Assembly (NCBI GenBank): GCA_000711775.1
Contig: ARYC01001937.1
Coordinates: forward strand, 1 to 64,000
Direction of reading: 5' to 3'
DNA: 64,000 nt
From: Oxytricha trifallax
Taxonomy: Eukaryota > Ciliophora > Spirotrichea > Sporadotrichida > Oxytrichidae
Below are positions 41,401-54,500 of this stretch, piece after piece (position 1 is the stretch's first letter; each line of letters opens with the position of its first letter). Made by a program: the position numbers and the translations under genes. The notes under the pieces were generated by a model. The model made no database searches. It was not told the origin of the DNA and saw only the letters and a list, made by a program, of their open reading frames with translations.

Positions 41401-44180
41401 ATTACTACTGTAACATTTCTTTGGCAACTACTTCATTAATGGACATATTCTACCACATAAAAAATGAACTGATGATATATTCTTTTTAGTGTTAATAGTG
41501 ATAGATATTTTCCTCTGATTTTTCAATCACATTTTTCCACCAATCAACACTTCACTCTGAACATATTGTTTTTATTTATTTGTATCTTGTCTATGATTAT
41601 TTATTTTATGTCAAAGTAAATCCTTATTTGGTCAGCAATTCTACATATTATCTTGATCTGATTGCATACATAAATAATATATTTTTCACCATTAATCACA
41701 TAAAAGCATTATACTAATTAAAAGCTTTATCATTTGTTTTATAAAGTTTCTCCGATTACTAACTAATAAAATGATACTCATCTTTAACTTTATGAACAAT
41801 ATAAGACTAGAGATAAAAGTATTGGGTATTCATGGTAGAATATATTTTTATTCACAAATAATTTTCTATAAAGTCAAATAATTATGATTAATTATCTCCA
41901 TAACAACATTAGTATCCTCTCTATCCAATTAATAAGTGAGGTCAGCTTGCAATCAAAATACAATGATTATTAGTAAGATAACAAAGATTAAGAGATGTAT
42001 GATACAAGTTATCTTGATTGAATCTGATAAATATGAAGATAACTATAAATGGCCCTTTAAAAAAGATTTCAAAATGTATCTATCATAGTAAAAATCTTTA
42101 ACTTTTAATAGTTCTTAACAATTGAAGTTTATAGATTTAAATTTACATCATTAAAATAGTTTAAAATTGGCTTTTTATTTTCTTGTTAAAGTGATATCCA
42201 GAAAATTTTCAATAATACTTCATCAGCATACTCATAGATTACTCTCTTTCAATATTATAATAAGTCAAATAATAGTACAAGACAATCCTTTTAAATATAT
42301 GAATAAGTAACACTTATTATAGTAATTAATAATCTGATTAAATTATTAAAATATTAAAATATTTCTTTTTATTTCTATAGTTTTACAATCAAGATACATG
42401 GAATATTTTATTAAAGTATTTTGAATTCCATTACTTTGGAGCTTAATTAAATTTTATTTCTTCATCAATAAAAATTTATTCAAAAATAGTTTAGTGTTAA
42501 TTATTATCAATAATCAATTAAATTAAAGCATAGATTTTTTATGCAAGTAATTTCACTGAAGAATCTAATCTAAGACATTTGAGAAACATAAGTTGAAATA
42601 CATAGAGTTAATAATATTTGAAACGAGTATTTATTTATAAAGTTATAATAATCACTATTTTTATCCTAAGAATTGCGAAATTGATAGCATTACATGTTCT
42701 TAATATAATATATTTTTCAGTAAGAAATGGTCTTATTATTGAGCATAAAATATGGGATACAATATTTTTAAGTATAAATTCGAAATATATAGATTACTCA
42801 TTAAATTTCAGGATAGAAAAAATCAAGCAGTGATAATCTCCTATATTAGCTATAACTCTTTTCACCATTACCTTTTCTCTGAGATAATAATTATAAATTT
42901 TATTTTACTTTGTTCCATAATTAAGCTTTATTCTATTCTTTGAAATCTAATCATTATATATTTATTGAATTAATCTTGAAATCAATATTAATTTCTACTC
43001 ATAAGCTTCATATTCATTATTATTTAGTGGTCATTTTACTGCAACTTTGATCTTTTAAATTTGTCATCAGTTTTAAATAGAACATAAAGAACTTATAAAT
43101 CATTAGTATTTCATCTGATGCACTTAACAAGATCATTTTGTTTATCTCATAATACCTTATAGTATAAATCTTATCCTAAGTACTCATTTCTATTTATATT
43201 TGATCCTTAATAAAAGAAAAAACATAAATAAAAGTAAATAAATAGCATAGAGGAAAGAAACTTCTAATATTTTTAAATGGAAAGATTGTTATATCACGGA
43301 CAAAGTTTAGGTGAAAATTATTTTTCTTGAATATTTAAAGAAGAATTTACTTTATCTATTAAACAATAATGCAAATAAAAAATTTATTTACTGTAAAATC
43401 AATTCTATTTAATATAGATATATTTAATAATTGGCTTAAATAATATTTATAGTCAAGAATAGCTAATGGTCAATACTAATCAAATAAATAAAAAAAAGAT
43501 AAACAACCTCCTGGCTGAAAATTGTTTATATTCTCACTGAGTAATCAATTATTAATATTATCAGAAAATTTCTATTCTCTACTTTTATCTATATATATAA
43601 ATATATTTTTGATTTAATTTTGACTTAAGGGGCAATTCCAAAACATTTCTTTATTATAAGAATTCTCAAAATTAGCTATTTAAAATTCTTAAGTAATTAA
43701 AAATTATGAATTTTTACTACCAAAAAAAGCATTGATTATTATTTTCTTGATTTATTTATAGAGAATATAACAGATAAAACAATTCTATTATATTACTTAT
43801 AGAAAATAGAAACTAAATAAGATGACTAGATATTTATTACTATACTAATATGACTATAGATGAATCTGTTTTTTTTATTGAAATTTAAAAATCTGTGTTA
43901 TAAAGAAAGAATCAATGAAAAAATAATTATGTTTAGGCATTATATTATACATTTAAAAACGACATCATTAAAAGAACGGTTACTACTAAAGCATTAAATG
44001 TAACATCGCAATAACAATAAATAGATACATTATTTAAGAAAATGTAAATAATCTAATTTAGTAATATAAATACCTTAAATAATTTATAAGCAATAAAATA
44101 CAATATTAATAAGATCTTATCTGTTATTAAGCATGAATTTTTGAAATAAAAATTTAATCCAAAGTTAAATTAAAACAGAA
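38408..44180. other. 5.8-kb very AT-rich region without genes
   Basis: Scanning both strands under the ciliate code gave no stretch with protein-like composition, no TBE sequence and no clear large inverted repeat. Short (AAT)n runs occur (for example near 39890-39905). Open frames such as those near 42618-42943 are expected by chance in DNA this AT-rich and are not called. Confidence 0.5.
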
Positions 44181-44184
44181 AGTA

Positions 44185-44512
44185 TTAACTTATTATTGAA
44201 CGAATCTGCCAGATTCTGCCATTTATACTTTGGTAATATGGTTTCGACTTAAAATAACAACTCAAACTTATGGAGTCAGATGACTTCTTCAACACCATAG
44301 ACTACAAATTAGGAGTATTGGCACAACTGCCACAACAAAACCTTAGAGATCTAACAAGACAAGAGTCAATCTCAACCTCCAGACAATGGGAGGGATATGA
44401 ACTCCTATGAAGGAACTTTAACCAAAAGGGCTCTACCCTTTCATAATGATATGCTCAGGGGGCTTTAAGCCCTCGATGCGAGTTAATTATTATTATTATT
44501 ATTATTACTTAT
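44185..44512 (+). mobile_element. 3' end of a LINE-like retroelement with (TTA)n tail
   Basis: An open frame reads ERICQILPFILWQYGFDLKQ, QLKLMESDDFFNTIDYKLGV, LAQLPQQNLRDLTRQESIST, SRQWEGYELL then TGA 44408-44410. A short 3' UTR-like segment follows (AAAGGGCTCTACCCTTTC, then GGGGGCTTTAAGCCC) and (TTA)n at about 44483-44510. The UTR matches the end of the minus-strand unit at 33538-33600 in order and wording. The 5' end is lost in AT-rich DNA, as expected for 5'-truncated retrotransposition. No reverse transcriptase motif is visible. Confidence 0.6.
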
Positions 44513-45553
44513 TATTGAATTAAAAATGGATCACAGTGCAATGTTTTCTTTACTCTCAATACTTTAAAAGGTATTCTATTATTCTTCTTTTAAATTGTAA
44601 AATTATCACTAATATGATTTTTCATGATAAATTTAAAGCTAATTTACTGATATTTATACAACCTATTGAGAATATTCTCTGAATCTTGAGCAAACTACCA
44701 TAACTAACCAAATAAAAAATGATAGAGAGATTTTTAAAATTGCACTTATAGCTGAACTAAATTAGCGTAAAGTATTTTCTATGATAAAGACAGACAAAAG
44801 TTGTTGTTCGTTAAATTTGAACAATTTAGGAAAACACAATTATTTAAATTTTATCTAAAATAAAATGAATGACAGTTAGAAATTCACAATATATATTTCC
44901 AACTTTTCTCCATTAAATTTGAAGATTATCGCGGTTTAAACTAAATTAATTTAGTTATCTCATTTTTATAGCTGCTTTTATTTAATTCTGATTTATTTAT
45001 TCATAATATTCTGTATTTAATCAATAATAAATAAAATTTTTGAATTAAATTTTAAATAAATTTGCTTTTATAATAGGAGATTATTTAAATGAACCAAAGC
45101 CATTAAATCAGACCAACTAACTAATTTATAAATTATTGATATAAAAAAGTAATTTCTTAAAATATTAATTAAAACAATAAATATAAATTTTTATTTCGAT
45201 ATATTATATAAATTTCTAAAATCTTCAATGTAAAAAAAAATATTGCTATTTATATGAAAATAGTTTTTAAAACAAAATAAAGTAAAATATGTTAAAAGAA
45301 TATAATATAATAAATTAATGAAATAAAATGATCAATATTATATGATTATTGAGAGAAAAAAAATATAGAAAAAACTAAAATAAAATTTCAAAAAAATTAT
45401 AATAAATAATATTTTAAAAATACAAAAAATGTTTTATAAAATAAATAAATTAAAAAAGTATTTATAATAAAAGAAATAAATAAAGAAAAGAAGAAAGATT
45501 GTTTTAATAAAAAAATATTGAAACACGAAAAACTACACATTTATAAATAAAAA
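44513..45553. other. AT-rich DNA left of the satellite
   Basis: Very AT-rich with no ORF. It ends where satellite sequence begins within TAACACGCTTCCATCAATTT. Confidence 0.5.
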
Positions 45554-48500
45554 GTAACACGCTTCCATCAATTTATATGTGGTAAACAAAAGTAAAGTAT
45601 TCACAGCCATCACAAATATTTCGTTGTAAAGATATAAGCAAAATAAGATTTTCTAGAAAAGCCCCGATTTCCGCGAATTCTGACGATACCGGTATAGTGA
45701 AATTTCTCGAATTTGTCCACTTTTTACCTCATAGAAATCTGCATAATTTTAAAGAACATTTAACAGACTCCCATCAATCTATATGTGGTAAACAAAAGTA
45801 AAGTATTCACAGCCATCACAAATATTTCGTTGTAAAGATATAAGCAAAATAAGATTTTCTAGAAAAGCCCCGATTTCCGCGAATTCTGACGATACCGGTA
45901 TAGTGAAATTTCTCGAATTTGTCCACTTTTTACCTCATAGAAATCTGCATAATTTTAAAGAACATTTAACAGACTCCCATCAATCTATATGTGGTAAACA
46001 AAAGTAAAGTATTCACAGCCATCACAAATATTTCGTTGTAAAGATATAAGCAAAATAAGATTTTCTAGAAAAGCCCCGATTTCGCGAATTATGACGATAC
46101 CGGTATCGTGAAATTTCTCGAATTTGTCCACTTTTTACCTCATAGAAATCTGCATAATTTTAAAGAACATTTAACAGACTCCCATCAATTTATATGTGGT
46201 AAACAAAAGTAAAGTATTCACAGCCATCACAAATATTTCGTTGTAAAGATATAAGCAAAATAAGATTTTCTAGAAAAGGGCCGATTTCGCGAATTCTGAC
46301 GAGACCGGTATCGTAAAATTTCTCGAATTTCTCCAATTTTTACAACACAGAAAACTGCACAATTATAAAGAATACTTAACAGACCCCCATCAATTAATAT
46401 GTGGTAAACAAAATTAAAGCACTAACAGCCATCAAAAATATTTCGTTGTAAAGATATAAGCAAAATAAGATTTTCTTGAAAAGCCCCGATTTCCGCGAAT
46501 TCTGACGATACCGGTATAGTGAAATTTCTCGAATTTGTCCACTTTTTACCTCATAGAAATCTGCATAATTTTAAAGAACATTTAACAGACTCCCATCAAT
46601 CTATATGTGGTAAACAAAAGTAAAGTATTCACAGCCATCACAAATATTTCGTTGTAAAGATATAAGCAAAATAAGATTTTCTAGAAAAGCCCCGATTTCC
46701 GCGAATTCTGACGATACCGGTATCGTGAAATTTCTCTAATTTGTCCACTTTTTACCTCTTAGAAATCTGCATAATTTTAAAGAACATTTAACAGACTCCC
46801 ATCAATTTATATGTGGTAAACAAAAGTAAAGTATTCACAGCCATCACAAATATTTCGTTGTAAAGATATAAGCAAAATAAGATTTTCTAGAAAAGCCCCG
46901 ATTTCCGCGAATTCTGACGATACCGGTATCGTGAAATTTCTCTAATTTGTCCACTTTTTACCTCTTAGAAATCTGCATAATTTTAAAGAACATTTAACAG
47001 ACTCCCATCAATTTATATGTGGTAAACAAAAGTAAAGTATTCACAGCCATCACAAATATTTCGTTGTAAAGATATAAGCAAAATAAGATTTTCTAGAAAA
47101 GCCCCGATTTCCGCGAATTCTGACGATACCGGTATCGTGAAATTTCTCGAATTTGTCCACTTTTTACCTCATAGAAATCTGCATAATTTTAAAGAACATT
47201 TAACAGACTCCCATCAATTTATATGTGGTAAACAAAAGTAAAGTATTCACAGCCATCACAAATATTTCGTTGTAAAGATATAAGCAAAATAAGATTTTCT
47301 AGAAAAGCCCCGATTTCCGCGAATTCTGACGATACCGGTATCGTGAAATTTCTCGAATTTGTCCACTTTTTACCTCATAGAAATCTGCATAATTTTAAAG
47401 AACATTTAACAGACTCCCATCAATTTATATGTGGTAAACAAAAGTAAAGTATTCACAGCCATCACAAATATTTCGTTGTAAAGATATAAGCAAAATAAGA
47501 TTTTCTAGAAAAGCCCCGATTTCCGCGAATTCTGACGATACCGGTATCGTGAAATTTCTCGAATTTGTCCACTTTTTACCTCATAGAAATCTGCATAATT
47601 TTAAAGAATATTTAACAGACTCCCATCAATTTATATGTGGTAAACAAAAGTAAAGTATTCACAGCCATCACAAATATTTCGTTGTAAAGATATAAGCAAA
47701 ATAAGATTTTCTAGAAAAGCCCCGATTTCCGCGAATTCTGACGATACCGGTATCGTGAAATTTCTCGAATTTGTCCACTTTTTACCTCATAGAAATCTGC
47801 ATAATTTTAAAGAACATTTAACAGACTCCCATCAATTTATATGTGGTAAACAAAAGTAAAGTATTCACAGCCATCACAAATATTTCGTTGTAAAGATATA
47901 AGCAAAATAAGATTTTCTAGAAAAGCCCCGATTTCCGCGAATTCTGACGATACCGGTATAGTGAAATTTCTCGAATTTGTCCACTTTTTACCTCATAGAA
48001 ATCTGCATAATTTTAAAGAACATTTAACAGACTCCCATCAATCTATATGTGGTAAACAAAAGTAAAGTATTCACAGCCATCACAAATATTTCGTTGTAAA
48101 GATATAAGCAAAATAAGATTTTCTAGAAAAGCCCCGATTTCCGCGAATTCTGACGATACCGGTATAGTGAAATTTCTCGAATTTGTCCACTTTTTACCTC
48201 ATAGAAATCTGCATAATTTTAAAGAACATTTAACAGACTCCCATCAATCTATATGTGGTAAACAAAAGTAAAGTATTCACAGCCATCACAAATATTTCGT
48301 TGTAAAGATATAAGCAAAATAAGATTTTCTAGAAAAGCCCCGATTTCCGCGAATTCTGACGATACCGGTATAGTGAAATTTCTCGAATTTGTCCACTTTT
48401 TACCTCATAGAAATCTGCATAATTTTAAAGAACATTTAACAGACTCCCATCAATCTATATGTGGTAAACAAAAGTAAAAGTATTCACAGCCATCACAAAT

Positions 48501-51500
48501 ATTTCGTTGTAAAGATATAAGCAAAATAAGATTTTCTAGAAAAGCCCCGATTTCCGCGAATTCTGACGATACCGGTATCGTGAAATTTCTCGAATTTGTC
48601 CACTTTTTACCTCATAGAAATCTGCATAATTTTAAAGAACATTTAACAGACTCCCATCAATTTATATGTGGTAAACAAAAGTAAAGTATTCACAGCCATC
48701 ACAAATATTTCGTTGTAAAGATATAAGCAAAATAAGATTTTCTAGAAAAGCCCCGATTTCCGCGAATTCTGACGATACCGGTATAGTGAAATTTCTCGAA
48801 TTTGTCCACTTTTTACCTCATAGAAATCTGCATAATTTTAAAGAACATTTAACAGACTCCCATCAATCTATATGTGGTAAACAAAAGTAAAGTATTCACA
48901 GCCATCACAAATATTTCGTTGTAAAGATATAAGCAAAATAAGATTTTCTAGAAAAGCCCCGATTTCCGCGAATTCTGACGATACCGGTATCGTGAAATTT
49001 CTCGAATTTGTCCACTTTTTACCTCATAGAAATCTGCATAATTTTAAAGAACATTTAACAGACTCCCATCAATTTATATGTGGTAAACAAAAGTAAAGTA
49101 TTCACAGCCATCACAAATATTTCGTTGTAAAGATATAAGCAAAATAAGATTTTCTAGAAAAGCCCCGATTTCCGCGAATTCTGACGATACCGGTATCGTG
49201 AAATTTCTCGAATTTGTCCACTTTTTACCTCATAGAAATCTGCATAATTTTAAAGAACATTTAACAGACTCCCATCAATTTATATGTGGTAAACAAAAGT
49301 AAAGTATTCACAGCCATCACAAATATTTCGTTGTAAAGATATAAGCAAAATAAGATTTTCTAGAAAAGCCCCGATTTCCGCGAATTCTGACGATACCGGT
49401 ATCGTGAAATTTCTCGAATTTGTCCACTTTTTACCTCATAGAAATCTGCATAATTTTAAAGAACATTTAACAGACTCCCATCAATTTATATGTGGTAAAC
49501 AAAAGTAAAGTATTCACAGCCATCACAAATATTTCGTTGTAAAGATATAAGCAAAATAAGATTTTCTAGAAAAGCCCCGATTTCCGCGAATTCTGACGAT
49601 ACCGGTATCGTGAAATTTCTCGAATTTGTCCACTTTTTACCTCATAGAAATCTGCATAATTTTAAAGAACATTTAACAGACTCCCATCAATTTATATGTG
49701 GTAAACAAAAGTAAAGTATTCACAGCCATCACAAATATTTCGTTGTAAAGATATAAGCAAAATAAGATTTTCTAGAAAAGCCCCGATTTCCGCGAATTCT
49801 GACGATACCGGTATCGTGAAATTTCTCGAATTTGTCCACTTTTTACCTCATAGAAATCTGCATAATTTTAAAGAACATTTAACAGACTCCCATCAATTTA
49901 TATGTGGTAAACAAAAGTAAAGTATTCACAGCCATCACAAATATTTCGTTGTAAAGATATAAGCAAAATAAGATTTTCTAGAAAAGCCCCGATTTCCGCG
50001 AATTCTGACGATACCGGTATCGTGAAATTTCTCGAATTTGTCCACTTTTTACCTCATAGAAATCTGCATAATTTTAAAGAACATTTAACAGACTCCCATC
50101 AATTTATATGTGGTAAACAAAAGTAAAGTATTCACAGCCATCACAAATATTTCGTTGTAAAGATATAAGCAAAATAAGATTTTCTAGAAAAGCCCCGATT
50201 TCCGCGAATTCTGACGATACCGGTATCGTGAAATTTCTCGAATTTGTCCACTTTTTACCTCATAGAAATCTGCATAATTTTAAAGAACATTTAACAGACT
50301 CCCATCAATTTATATGTGGTAAACAAAAGTAAAGTATTCACAGCCATCACAAATATTTCGTTGTAAAGATATAAGCAAAATAAGATTTTCTAGAAAAGCC
50401 CCGATTTCCGCGAATTCTGACGATACCGGTATCGTGAAATTTCTCGAATTTGTCCACTTTTTACCTCATAGAAATCTGCATAATTTTAAAGAACATTTAA
50501 CAGACTCCCATCAATTTATATGTGGTAAACCAAAGTAAAGTATTCACAGCCATCACAAATATTTCGTTGTAAAGATATAAGCAAAATAAGATTTTCTAGA
50601 AAAGCCCCGATTTCCGCGAATTCTGACGATACCGGTATCGTGAAATTTCTCGAATTTGTCCACTTTTTACCTCATAGAAATCTGCATAATTTTAAAGAAC
50701 ATTTAACAGACTCCCATCAATTTATATGTGGTAAACCAAAGTAAAGTATTCACAGCCATCACAAATATTTCGTTGTAAAGATATAAGCAAAATAAGATTT
50801 TCTAGAAAAGCCCCGATTTCCGCGAATTCTGACGATACCGGTATCGTGAAATTTCTCGAATTTGTCCACTTTTTACCTCTATAGAAATCTGCATAATTTT
50901 AAAGAACATTTAACAGACTCCCATCAATTTATATGTGGTAAACAAAAGTAAAGTATTCACAGCCATCACAAATATTTCGTTGTAAAGATATAAGCAAAAT
51001 AAGATTTTCTAGAAAAGCCCCGATTTCCGCGAATTCTGACGATACCGGTATAGTGAAATTTCTCGAATTTGTCCACTTTTTACCTCATAGAAATCTGCAT
51101 AATTTTAAAGAACATTTAACAGACTCCCATCAATCTATATGTGGTAAACAAAAGTAAAGTATTCACAGCCATCACAAATATTTCGTTGTAAAGATATAAG
51201 CAAAATAAGATTTTCTAGAAAGCCCGATTTCGCGAATTTGACGATACGGTATCGTGAAATTTCTCGAATTTGTCCACTTTTTACCTCATAGAAATCTGCA
51301 TAATTTTAAAGAACATTTAACAGACTCCCATCAATTTATATGTGGTAAACAAAAGTAAAGTATTCACAGCCATCACAAATATTTCGTTGTAAAGATATAA
51401 GCAAAATAAGATTTTCTAGAAAAGCCCCGATTTCCGCGAATTCTGACGATACCGGTATAGTGAAATTTCTCGAATTTGTCCACTTTTTACCTCATAGAAA

Positions 51501-54500
51501 TCTGCATAATTTTAAAGAACATTTAACAGACTCCCATCAATCTATATGTGGTAAACAAAAGTAAAGTATTCACAGCCATCACAAATATTTCGTTGTAAAG
51601 ATATAAGCAAAATAAGATTTTCTAGAAAAGCCCCGATTTCCGCGAATTCTGACGATACCGGTATAGTGAAATTTCTCGAATTTGTCCACTTTTTACCTCA
51701 TAGAAATCTGCATAATTTTAAAGAACATTTAACAGACTCCCATCAATCTATATGTGGTAAACAAAAGTAAAGGTATTCACAGCCATCACAAATATTTCGT
51801 TGTAAAGATATAAGCAAAATAAGATTTTCTAGAAAAGCCCCGATTTCCGCGAATTCTGACGATACCGGTATAGTGAAATTTCTCGAATTTGTCCACTTTT
51901 TACCTCATAGAAATCTGCATAATTTTAAAGAACATTTAACAGACTCCCATCAATCTATATGTGGTAAACAAAAGTAAAGTATTCACAGCCATCACAAATA
52001 TTTCGTTGTAAAGATATAAGCAAAATAAGATTTTCTAGAAAAGCCCCGATTTCCGCGAATTCTGACGATACCGGTATAGTGAAATTTCTCGAATTTGTCC
52101 ACTTTTTACCTCATAGAAATCTGCATAATTTTAAAGAACATTTAACAGACTCCCATCAATTTATATGTGGTAAACAAAAGTAAAGTATTCACAGCCATCA
52201 CAAATATTTCGTTGTAAAGATATAAGCAAAATAAGATTTTCTAGAAAAGCCCCGATTTCCGCGAATTCTGACGATACCGGTATAGTGAAATTTCTCGAAT
52301 TTGTCCACTTTTTACCTCATAGAAATCTGCATAATTTTAAAGAACATTTAACAGACTCCCATCAATCTATATGTGGTAAACAAAAGTAAAGTATTCACAG
52401 CCATCACAAATATTTCGTTGTAAAGATATAAGCAAAATAAGATTTTCTAGAAAAGCCCCGATTTCCGCGAATTCTGACGATACCGGTATCGTGAAATTTC
52501 TCGAATTTGTCCACTTTTTACCTCATAGAAATCTGCATAATTTTAAAGAACATTTAACAGACTCCCATCAATTTATATGTGGTAAACAAAAGTAAAGTAT
52601 TCACAGCCATCACAAATATTTCGTTGTAAAGATATAAGCAAAATAAGATTTTCTAGAAAAGCCCCGATTTCCGCGAATTCTGACGATACCGGTATCGTGA
52701 AATTTCTCGAATTTGTCCACTTTTTACCTCATAGAAATCTGCATAATTTTAAAGAACATTTAACAGACTCCCATCAATTTATATGTGGTAAACAAAAGTA
52801 AAGTATTCACAGCCATCACAAATATTTCGTTGTAAAGATATAAGCAAAATAAGATTTTCTAGAAAAGCCCCGATTTCCGCGAATTCTGACGATACCGGTA
52901 TCGTGAAATTTCTCGAATTTGTCCACTTTTTACCTCATAGAAATCTGCATAATTTTAAAGAACATTTAACAGACTCCCATCAATTTATATGTGGTAAACA
53001 AAAGTAAAGTATTCACAGCCATCACAAATATTTCGTTGTAAAGATATAAGCAAAATAAGATTTTCTAGAAAAGCCCCGATTTCCGCGAATTCTGACGATA
53101 CCGGTATAGTGAAATTTCTCGAATTTGTCCACTTTTTACCTCATAGAAATCTGCATAATTTTAAAGAACATTTAACAGACTCCCATCAATCTATATGTGG
53201 TAAACAAAAGTAAAGTATTCACAGCCATCACAAATATTTCGTTGTAAAGATATAAGCAAAATAAGATTTTCTAGAAAAGCCCCGATTTCCGCGAATTCTG
53301 ACGATACCGGTATAGTGAAATTTCTCGAATTTGTCCACTTTTTACCTCATAGAAATCTGCATAATTTTAAAGAACATTTAACAGACTCCCATCAATCTAT
53401 ATGTGGTAAACAAAAGTAAAGTATTCACAGCCATCACAAATATTTCGTTGTAAAGATATAAGCAAAATAAGATTTTCTAGAAAAGCCCCGATTTCCGCGA
53501 ATTCTGACGATACCGGTATAGTGAAATTTCTCGAATTTGTCCACTTTTTACCTCATAGAAATCTGCATAATTTTAAAGAACATTTAACAGACTCCCATCA
53601 ATCTATATGTGGTAAACAAAAGTAAAGTATTCACAGCCATCACAAATATTTCGTTGTAAAGATATAAGCAAAATAAGATTTTCTAGAAAAGCCCCGATTT
53701 CCGCGAATTCTGACGATACCGGTATAGTGAAATTTCTCGAATTTGTCCACTTTTTACCTCATAGAAATCTGCATAATTTTAAAGAACATTTAACAGACTC
53801 CCATCAATCTATATGTGGTAAACAAAAGTAAAGTATTCACAGCCATCACAAATATTTCGTTGTAAAGATATAAGCAAAATAAGATTTTCTAGAAAAGCCC
53901 CGATTTCCGCGAATTCTGACGATACCGGTATAGTGAAATTTCTCGAATTTGTCCACTTTTTACCTCATAGAAATCTGCATAATTTTAAAGAACATTTAAC
54001 AGACTCCCATCAATCTATATGTGGTAAACAAAAGTAAAGTATTCACAGCCATCACAAATATTTCGTTGTAAAGATATAAGCAAAATAAGATTTTCTAGAA
54101 AAGCCCCGATTTCCGCGAATTCTGACGATACCGGTATCGTGAAATTTCTCGAATTTGTCCACTTTTTACCTCATAGAAATCTGCATAATTTTAAAGAACA
54201 TTTAACAGACTCCCATCAATTTATATGTGGTAAACAAAAGTAAAGTATTCACAGCCATCACAAATATTTCGTTGTAAAGATATAAGCAAAATAAGATTTT
54301 CTAGAAAAGCCCCGATTTCCGCGAATTCTGACGATACCGGTATCGTGAAATTTCTCGAATTTGTCCACTTTTTACCTCATAGAAATCTGCATAATTTTAA
54401 AGAACATTAACAGACTCCCATCAATTTATATGTGGTAAACAAAAGTAAAGTATTCACAGCCATCACAAATATTTCGTTGTAAAGATATAAGCAAAATAAG

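Noticed and set aside
42618-42943. Two overlapping plus-strand open frames in the AT-rich desert
   Set aside because: Composition is what translated AT-rich DNA gives by chance; no ciliate-code extension or motif.
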